Shown here: positions 58,967 through 64,000 of the stretch, one piece after another
How positions within the stretch are numbered: the first letter of the stretch is position 1
Layout: each line of letters starts with the position of its first letter
Assembly (NCBI RefSeq): GCF_000420305.1
Contig: NZ_ATUR01000002.1
Coordinates: forward strand, 1 to 64,000
Source of the DNA: Novosphingopyxis baekryungensis DSM 16222
GTDB lineage: Bacteria > Pseudomonadota > Alphaproteobacteria > Sphingomonadales > Sphingomonadaceae
Reading direction: 5' to 3'
DNA: 64,000 nt
Made by a program: the position numbers and the translations under genes
Notes under the pieces: generated by a model
Told to the model about the DNA's origin: nothing
The model's input: the letters and a program-made list of their open reading frames with translations, nothing else
Database searches by the model: none

Positions 58967-59734
58967 ATGCCCTATCAGAAAATACGAAATCTAGTCATGC
59001 TCGCATCGGCCAGCGCAGTCCTAGGCGGATGCACGGGACTGTACGGCGACGGTCTCTATACTGGAGCATCGGTCGGCACCGGCTATTATGACGATGGTTA
59101 TTATGGCAACGGCTATTCCGGCTATAATAATTATGCCAATGTTGGTGACCCCTATTGGGGCTGGTATGGGGATTATTACTATCCCGGCAGCGGAGCCTTT
59201 GTTTACGATCAATATCGACGTCCCTATCGCTGGAACCGAGCGCAGCAACGCTATTGGGCGCAGCGCCGCCAGGGCTGGCGCGGCCAGTATCGCAATGACG
59301 GCAATTGGGGTGATTTCGATCGCAATGGACGAGATTATCGGCGGGATCGGAGAGATCGCGACTATCGCGGCGATGGGCGGCGATATGATGACCGGAATGA
59401 TAACCGTCGGCCGCGCTATCGCGATCAGCGGGACGGGCGTGGTGATGACAGGCCACGCAACCGGCGGCGGGATGACCGTGCCGGCGGCCGTGCAGCGGTC
59501 AACGGCCAGGTGCAGACGGATGTGGCAACCGCTCGTGCGCAGGCCGTTGCACAGAGGCGTGCGGCAGTGCAGGCGCGCCGCGATGCAGCCAACGCGCCCC
59601 GCCGTCCAGAAGCCAACCGTTCGCCTGCAGCGGTCGAGCGTCGTGCGCAGCGGGCGGCGACGCGGGCTGAGCGCGTTCGTGCCCGCGGCGAGGCGAACCG
59701 TCGCGGCAGATTGGAACGCACACAACCGCAATAA
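58967..59734 (+). CDS. Tyr-rich / Arg-rich lipoprotein
   Basis: The protein has 255 residues from ATG 58967 (GGGAGAG ribosome site). A lipoprotein signal with lipobox LGGC is followed by a Gly/Tyr/Asn-rich segment (about 26-85, repeated YDDGYYGNGYSGYNNY and DPYWGWYGDYYYPG). Residues 90-175 are Arg/Asp-rich (RRDRRDRDYRGDGRRYDDR) and the tail is Ala/Arg-rich (ATRAERVRARGEANRR). The bias suggests disorder or an adhesive or polyanion-binding surface. I know of no named family with this exact build. Confidence 0.75.
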   Translation: MPYQKIRNLVMLASASAVLGGCTGLYGDGLYTGASVGTGYYDDGYYGNGYSGYNNYANVGDPYWGWYGDYYYPGSGAFVYDQYRRPYRWNRAQQRYWAQRRQGWRGQYRNDGNWGDFDRNGRDYRRDRRDRDYRGDGRRYDDRNDNRRPRYRDQRDGRGDDRPRNRRRDDRAGGRAAVNGQVQTDVATARAQAVAQRRAAVQARRDAANAPRRPEANRSPAAVERRAQRAATRAERVRARGEANRRGRLERTQPQ

Positions 59735-59766
59735 TCAAATATCAGCGGCGATCGGGCGGGCCAGGT

Positions 59767-60135
59767 TCAGGCTTGTTCGATCGCCTTGGCCAAGCGGCTA
59801 CGGATCGATTGCAATTTCTCGTAAAGATTGCCGCTTCGGCCCGGCTCCTGTGCAATGTCTTTCGGCAGTGCAGCATGTTCATGCGCGTCCGCGTCATTGC
59901 TCTCGAGATGCTGGCGAGCACCTTTGATGGTAAACCCGCGATCTTGCAGTAGCGATCTGATCCGCCGCAACAGGGCGGCATCTTCCGGGCGGTAATGACG
60001 TCGTCCTCCGGCTCTTTTGAGCGGGGACAACATGGGAAACTGTTCTTCCCAATAGCGCAGAATATGCGGCTTCACGCCGATTTCCTGTGCCATCTCGCCG
60101 ATAGTACGAAACGCGTCGTCGGCTTTGTCTGTCAC
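59767..60135 (-). CDS. MerR-family transcriptional regulator
   Basis: The protein has 122 residues. The MerR HTH is clear (FRTIGEMAQEIGVKPHILRYWEEQFPMLSPLKRAGGRRHYRPEDAALLRRIRSLL). The C-terminal part (70-122) is short and helical and lacks the metal-binding cysteines, so no ligand is implied. It is the last gene of rpmF-plsX-fabH-ihfA-merR, an arrangement conserved in alphaproteobacteria; the target is unknown. Confidence 0.93.
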   Translation of the reverse strand: MTDKADDAFRTIGEMAQEIGVKPHILRYWEEQFPMLSPLKRAGGRRHYRPEDAALLRRIRSLLQDRGFTIKGARQHLESNDADAHEHAALPKDIAQEPGRSGNLYEKLQSIRSRLAKAIEQA

Positions 60136-60138
60136 GCG

Positions 60139-60450
60139 TCAGTCGCCTGCCATGACGCGTGAACGCATCTGCTGGCTGGGACGGAAGGTGAGCACGCGGC
60201 GTGGCGCGATGGGGACTTCCACCCCGGTCTTCGGATTGCGACCGATGCGCTCGCCCTTGTCACGCAAGACAAAAGTGCCAAAGCCCGAAATCTTTACATT
60301 CTCACCGTCGATCAGCGCGTGGGTGACGTGCCCGAGGATAGACTCGATCATGCCGGCGGAGTCGGAACGGGACAGGCCAACCTGACGATTGATCATATCG
60401 GCAAGATCGGCCCGGGTGAGGGTGCCCTCAGAACGCATTTCGGTCTCCAT
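60139..60450 (-). CDS. ihfA: Integration host factor alpha subunit
   Basis: The protein has 103 residues from ATG 60450 (ATG 60438 also possible). HU/IHF signature: [82 protein letters not shown], including the DNA-bending arm GRNPKTG. IHF bends DNA with IhfB. Three bases separate it from merR. Confidence 0.94.
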   Translation of the reverse strand: METEMRSEGTLTRADLADMINRQVGLSRSDSAGMIESILGHVTHALIDGENVKISGFGTFVLRDKGERIGRNPKTGVEVPIAPRRVLTFRPSQQMRSRVMAGD

Positions 60451-60523
60451 TTGATCAGCCTGCATTGGCAAAAAGCTATAGGATTGGGCGCGCTTACGCA
60501 AATCTGTAAAGAATTCGCAAGTT

Positions 60524-61486
60524 CTAGAAGCGGATGACGGCGGCGCCCCAGGTGAAGCCCCCGCCCATGGCTTCCAGCACGATCAGATCGCCGTGCTTGA
60601 TGCGGCCATCCTTTACCGCAACGTCCAGCGCCAGCGGAACGGATGCTGCCGACGTGTTGGCGTGCTGATCGACGGTCACGACCACCTTCTCTGCGGGAAG
60701 GCCGAGTTTGCGCACGGTGGCATCGATGATCCGCGCATTGGCCTGATGAGGCACCACCCAGTCCACGTCGTCGGCATGCACACCGGCAAGGTTTAGGGTT
60801 TCGGTCATTACTTCGGCAAGGTTGACGACGGCGTGACGAAAGACTTCCCGGCCCTTCATCCGCAATTTGCCGACGGTGCCGGTCGTCGATGGACCGCCGT
60901 CGACAAACAGCATGTCGTCATATTCGCCGTCCGCGTGGAGCTTGGTCGCCAGAATGCCCCGGTCGCCATCCTCTGCCTTGAGCACCAGCGCGCCCGCTCC
61001 ATCGCCGAACAGGACGCAAGTGGTGCGATCTTCCCAATCGAGAATGCGGCTGAATGTTTCCGATCCGATGACGAGCGCCTTGCTGGCCGACCCAGCCCGA
61101 ATCATGCTTTCGGCCACGGACAGGGCATAAAGGAAGCCGGAGCATACCGCCGCGACGTCAAACGCCGCGCAGCCGCGAATCCCCAGAAGCCTCTGGATCT
61201 TCGTGGCGCTGGCCGGGAAGGTGTTGTCCGGGGTGGCGGTTGCCAGAATGATGAGATCGATTTCGCCGGCGTCCATGCCGGCCGCCTCCAGCGCCTTGGC
61301 CGCGGCCGCGGCGCCCAGCGTGGCGGTCGTTTCATCCGGCTGTGCGATATGCCGAAACTTGATGCCGGTGCGGTCCGTGATCCATTCATCGGATGTGTCC
61401 ACCCGGTCGGACAGCTCCGCATTGGACACGCGCGTGCGGGGCAGCGCCGAGCCGGTTCCGGCGATAATAGCGCGTCTAGCGCTCAT
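60524..61486 (-). CDS. fabH: 3-oxoacyl-ACP synthase III
   Basis: The protein has 320 residues. The active site has Cys115 ([13 protein letters not shown]), VVPHQAN (His) and QHANTSAAS (Asn), the KAS III triad. It condenses acetyl-CoA with malonyl-ACP to begin fatty-acid synthesis. The start overlaps the plsX stop by 4 bases. Confidence 0.97.
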   Translation of the reverse strand: MSARRAIIAGTGSALPRTRVSNAELSDRVDTSDEWITDRTGIKFRHIAQPDETTATLGAAAAAKALEAAGMDAGEIDLIILATATPDNTFPASATKIQRLLGIRGCAAFDVAAVCSGFLYALSVAESMIRAGSASKALVIGSETFSRILDWEDRTTCVLFGDGAGALVLKAEDGDRGILATKLHADGEYDDMLFVDGGPSTTGTVGKLRMKGREVFRHAVVNLAEVMTETLNLAGVHADDVDWVVPHQANARIIDATVRKLGLPAEKVVVTVDQHANTSAASVPLALDVAVKDGRIKHGDLIVLEAMGGGFTWGAAVIRF

Positions 61487-62532
61487 GCCGCTTTGCCATG
61501 ATGGGGCAGGACAGCAGCGATATCGGACAGGTTTTCGCTGATTCGGTCGATCAGCGCTTCCTCGACCAGGCGGGCGGCCACCGCAACGGCATTGGCCACG
61601 CCCTTGGCATCCGCGCTTCCGTGACTTTTCACGACCACGCCGTTGAGGCCGAGAAACACGCCGCCATTGTGATTGTTGGGATCGAGATGATGCTTAAGCA
61701 ACTCGGTGGCCGGGCGGCTGATCAGGAAACCGATCTTGGACCGAATCGAGCTGGAAAAGGCATCCCGCAGCAGATCGGTCACGAACCGCGCCGCGCCCTC
61801 GACCGCCTTCAGGGCAACATTGCCCGAGAAGCCGTCGCTCACGATCACGTCCGCTTCGCCGCGGCTGATCTTGTCCGCTTCGGTGAAGCCGAGAAATTCG
61901 AGCGGCAGATGTTCGGCCCGGTGGAGCGCAGCGGAGGCATCGCGCAGCTCTTCGGTGCCCTTCAGATCTTCGGTGCCGATGTTGAGCAGCTTCACGCGTG
62001 GGCGCTCATACCCATAGAGGATGCGGCTATAGGCCGCGCCCATGACGGCGAATTCCACCAGATTGCGGGCATCGGCCTGCGTGTTGGCCCCCAGATCGAG
62101 CATGACGAGGTCATTGTCTTCGATGGTCGGAAGCAAAGCGGCAAGAGCGGGCCGGTCGATCCCCGGAATGGTGCGCAGCGCGATCTTGCTCATGGCCATC
62201 AGCGCGCCGGTATTGCCAGAGCTGACAGCGGCGCTGGCCGCGCCGCTCTTCACCGCCTCGACCGCCAGTCCCATGGACGTGGTCTTGGCTTTGCGAATGG
62301 CCTGAGTCGGCTTTTCATCACCCTTGACCACGCCTTCGACATGCGTGATCTCCGACGCTGCGCGCAGCCCCGGATGATCGTCCAGGGCGCGTTCGATCTG
62401 CGCCTGATCCCCGACGAGGATAAAGCTGAAGCCTGGATGACGGTGACGTGCCAGGGCAGCGCCCGCAATCATTACGCGCACGCCCTCATCGCCGCCCATC
62501 GCATCGATAGCGATACGCGGCTTCATAGGCAC
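61483..62532 (-). CDS. plsX: Phosphate acyltransferase PlsX
   Basis: The protein has 349 residues. Family blocks are [77 protein letters not shown] and [16 protein letters not shown]. It makes acyl-phosphate from acyl-ACP for phospholipid synthesis and is peripheral to the inner membrane. It lies between rpmF and fabH. Confidence 0.97.
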   Translation of the reverse strand: MPMKPRIAIDAMGGDEGVRVMIAGAALARHRHPGFSFILVGDQAQIERALDDHPGLRAASEITHVEGVVKGDEKPTQAIRKAKTTSMGLAVEAVKSGAASAAVSSGNTGALMAMSKIALRTIPGIDRPALAALLPTIEDNDLVMLDLGANTQADARNLVEFAVMGAAYSRILYGYERPRVKLLNIGTEDLKGTEELRDASAALHRAEHLPLEFLGFTEADKISRGEADVIVSDGFSGNVALKAVEGAARFVTDLLRDAFSSSIRSKIGFLISRPATELLKHHLDPNNHNGGVFLGLNGVVVKSHGSADAKGVANAVAVAARLVEEALIDRISENLSDIAAVLPHHGKAA

Positions 62533-62559
62533 ATTACCGTCCTTTCGACGTGGAACGGA

Positions 62560-62739
62560 TTACAGCGCCGGCGCGAGAATTTCGCGCCCGTTATAGTGAT
62601 TGCATTCGCCGCACATATGGTGCGGGCGCTTCAGTTCGCCGCAATTGGGGCATTCCTGATACGCCATTGGCTTCAGCGAGTCGTGCGAGCGACGCATGCC
62701 GCGCTTGGACGGGGACGTCTTTCTTTTTGGTACGGCCAT
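62560..62739 (-). CDS. rpmF: 50S ribosomal protein L32
   Basis: The protein has 59 residues from ATG 62739: [20 protein letters not shown], then [20 protein letters not shown], then [19 protein letters not shown]. The cysteine pairs C30-C33 and C43-C46 form the zinc ribbon of L32 (C+ type). It is the first gene of the plsX-fabH operon, 27 bases before plsX. Confidence 0.97.
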   Translation of the reverse strand: MAVPKRKTSPSKRGMRRSHDSLKPMAYQECPNCGELKRPHHMCGECNHYNGREILAPAL

Positions 62740-63135
62740 CTCGGCACCTGTTCTCTTTTAATCAAAAATATCTGTTACAAGCGCGATACGCCCGAAGCAC
62801 CCGGCTGGCAAGCGGCCCGCCGGACGGCGTTGGGTGTGTCAATCACGCAAGCGAATGCGCGCACATAACGAATATCGGGTGATTTGCAAGCGCGGCGTGG
62901 CCCGAGGGCGCGTGAAATCGAACGACAGATCCGGATGTGTGGAATTATGCTGCAGCCAAGTTTTGCCGCATGATCAGGTTTCGCCAATGGTGCCCATGGC
63001 CGGCGGATCGACGGTGCAGGCGTTGCGGGTTAGGCCATGCATCATGCCAATGATGCTTGGCGGCCGTGCCCAAAAACAATGACGTGGCGCGCGCCACAGG
63101 ATAGAGCGCCGCCAGATTTATCGAAGGACCATAAT
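62740..63135. other. Divergent gap with rpmF promoter region
   Basis: These 396 bases separate rpmF (minus) from the DUF3297 gene (plus). The part next to rpmF is AT-rich (AACAGATATTTTTGATTAAAA on the minus strand, split by me), suiting a promoter, but I cannot place hexamers with confidence. No tRNA, small RNA, repeat or conserved frame is visible; the short frames here look spurious. Confidence 0.4.
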
Positions 63136-63453
63136 ATGACCGACCATCAGACCGATCAGGACAAAGGCGCAGGCACCACCGGCGTGGACGTGCCGCCAGA
63201 TCATCTGGCCATTTCCCCAGCCAGCAAATTTCACGATGCCGAGAAGCTCGCGCGCGGGATCGGCATTCGATTCAAGGGTGAGACCAGAACGAATATCGAC
63301 GAATATTGCATTTCCGAAGGCTGGGTGCGGGTGCAGGCCGGCAAATCGCTCGATCGTCGCGGCCAGCCGCTCACCATCAAGCTCTCGGGCCCGGTCGAAG
63401 CCTGGTATGAAGATCTGGGTGATAATCCGCCGGTCGCAAAGAAAGGCGACTAA
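63136..63453 (+). CDS. DUF3297 family protein
   Basis: The protein has 105 residues from ATG 63136. Conserved core: DVPPDHLAISPASKFHDAEKLARGIGIRFKGETRTNIDEYCISEGWVRVQAGKSLDRRGQPLTIKLSGPVEAWYEDLG. DUF3297 is a small family of Proteobacteria often annotated as glutathione-peroxidase-like without proof. It stands alone and is convergent with the CHAP gene. Confidence 0.9.
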   Translation: MTDHQTDQDKGAGTTGVDVPPDHLAISPASKFHDAEKLARGIGIRFKGETRTNIDEYCISEGWVRVQAGKSLDRRGQPLTIKLSGPVEAWYEDLGDNPPVAKKGD

Positions 63454-63460
63454 TCGCGGA

Positions 63461-64000
63461 TCAGTTGGTGAGCGACCCGATCAAGTCACCGATCGGGTCG
63501 TCTCTCCGCACAGGCTCATGCGCGGTAAGCGGCGCAGGGCTTTTCGATCTGGGCGATGACGCGGCAGCTGTCTGGAAGACCGGCCGTTGCGGTTGCCTGG
63601 GTGCGCGGCCATTATAGATGAAGCCGTGCAGCGGGTAATGCGTGGTGCCCAGGCCGCCAATCGGCGTGTACCAGACCCGCACTTCGCTCCAGTCATTGGC
63701 GGGCGACACATCGACCACCGCGACATCGTCCTCGATCTGGCCACGTCGTCCATTGATGGTCGACCAATTGCTGTGCCGCACCAGCACGGTACGCGAATCG
63801 ACGATCCGGCTGACCGCGGCAACATGGCCCAGCCGCATGGCGCCATGCGGCTTGAACGCCATGACTGCGCCGACCTGCGGGATGCTGCCCCGTTCATAGC
63901 GCCCGGCGGCCTTGCCCCACCATGTGTGGGCATCGCCATAGATCCGCACGCCGGAAACGTCCCGCGCATAGGGAACGCATTGCAGGCCATCGCTGTCTTG
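63461..64000 (-). CDS. CHAP-domain protein (partial, cut by window end)
   Basis: The 179 codons read in from the right edge without a start, so the N-terminus is missing. CHAP (NlpC/P60-like) motifs: LQCVPYAR (catalytic Cys), GDAHTWWGKAAGRYERGS, GAVMAFKPHGAMRLGHVAAVSRIVDS (His) and RHSNWS (Asn). The last 60 residues are Pro/Arg/Ser-rich. Such proteins cleave peptidoglycan amide bonds or act as envelope enzymes; sphingomonads carry a typical form with this DAHTWW block. Confidence 0.92.
   Translation of the reverse strand, partial: QDSDGLQCVPYARDVSGVRIYGDAHTWWGKAAGRYERGSIPQVGAVMAFKPHGAMRLGHVAAVSRIVDSRTVLVRHSNWSTINGRRGQIEDDVAVVDVSPANDWSEVRVWYTPIGGLGTTHYPLHGFIYNGRAPRQPQRPVFQTAAASSPRSKSPAPLTAHEPVRRDDPIGDLIGSLTN

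Noticed and set aside
1-64000. CRISPR array, integron, prophage or toxin-antitoxin module
   Set aside because: I found no regularly spaced repeats, integrase, phage structural genes or paired toxin-antitoxin genes.

Overview
The window is a chromosomal stretch of a GC-rich, Gram-negative bacterium. The gene set points to an alphaproteobacterium of the order Sphingomonadales. Signs are the rpmF-plsX-fabH-ihfA-merR order, a class I (archaeal-type) lysyl-tRNA synthetase, hom-glpX-recJ on one strand, a TonB receptor / tryptophan-halogenase-like / cupin / LacI nutrient locus, a TonB-ExbB-ExbD-ExbD operon and a sphingomonad-type CHAP protein. The genus cannot be fixed from the sequence alone. Gene density is high and many neighbours overlap by 4 bases (ATGA). 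No rRNA, CRISPR array, prophage or complete mobile element is present; the left edge cuts an IS5-family insertion sequence.

Left part (1-15 kb). A truncated IS and a frameshifted zinc-ribbon gene are followed by an inverted pair of palindromic repeats and small housekeeping or accessory genes: an HTH protein, lipoproteins, DUF427, fasciclin, DUF188, DoxX, PAP2 phosphatase, a SWIB-domain protein, GFA enzymes, a cold-shock protein and a TPR protein preceded by a perfect Pho box. A four-gene minus-strand run (cytochrome b, molybdopterin oxidoreductase, trhO, GST) lies head to head with an FHS-type sugar symporter. A BON-MscS channel precedes the chemotaxis cluster.

Chemotaxis (15.1-23.6 kb). 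One minus-strand operon reads mcp - STAS - cheA - cheR - cheB - cheD - cheY - cheW - cheB-like - small protein. It encodes a complete phosphorelay and adaptation system. Its transducer has almost no periplasmic part but ends in a CheR/CheB-tether-like pentapeptide. A second CheB-type protein has lost the catalytic serine.

Nutrient locus (24.1-31.3 kb). A LacI-family regulator, a cupin-8 protein and a large TonB-dependent receptor run leftward, and a flavin-dependent tryptophan-halogenase-like protein runs rightward. Two near-perfect TGTGAACGTTCACA palindromes in the divergent promoter are probably the LacI operators. This is the most unusual gene set here and its substrate is unknown.

Middle (31.5-45.5 kb). 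tRNA-Glu (promoter overlapping the recJ stop), recJ, glpX, a hexapeptide transferase and hom are followed by the tonB-exbB-exbD-exbD operon. Then come a LOV-domain blue-light histidine kinase with a partner response regulator and an ABC exporter.

Right part (45.7-64 kb). An intracellular PHB depolymerase (phaZ), GNAT, a flavin-fold stress protein, a prolyl-4-hydroxylase-like dioxygenase, DUF885 and DUF3833 lipoproteins, a desaturase-deacetylase pair, lysK, a DinG/XPD-type helicase, a SixA-like phosphatase and a Tyr/Arg-rich lipoprotein lead to the fatty-acid/ribosome operon rpmF-plsX-fabH-ihfA-merR. The window ends with DUF3297 and a CHAP-domain protein cut by the right edge.
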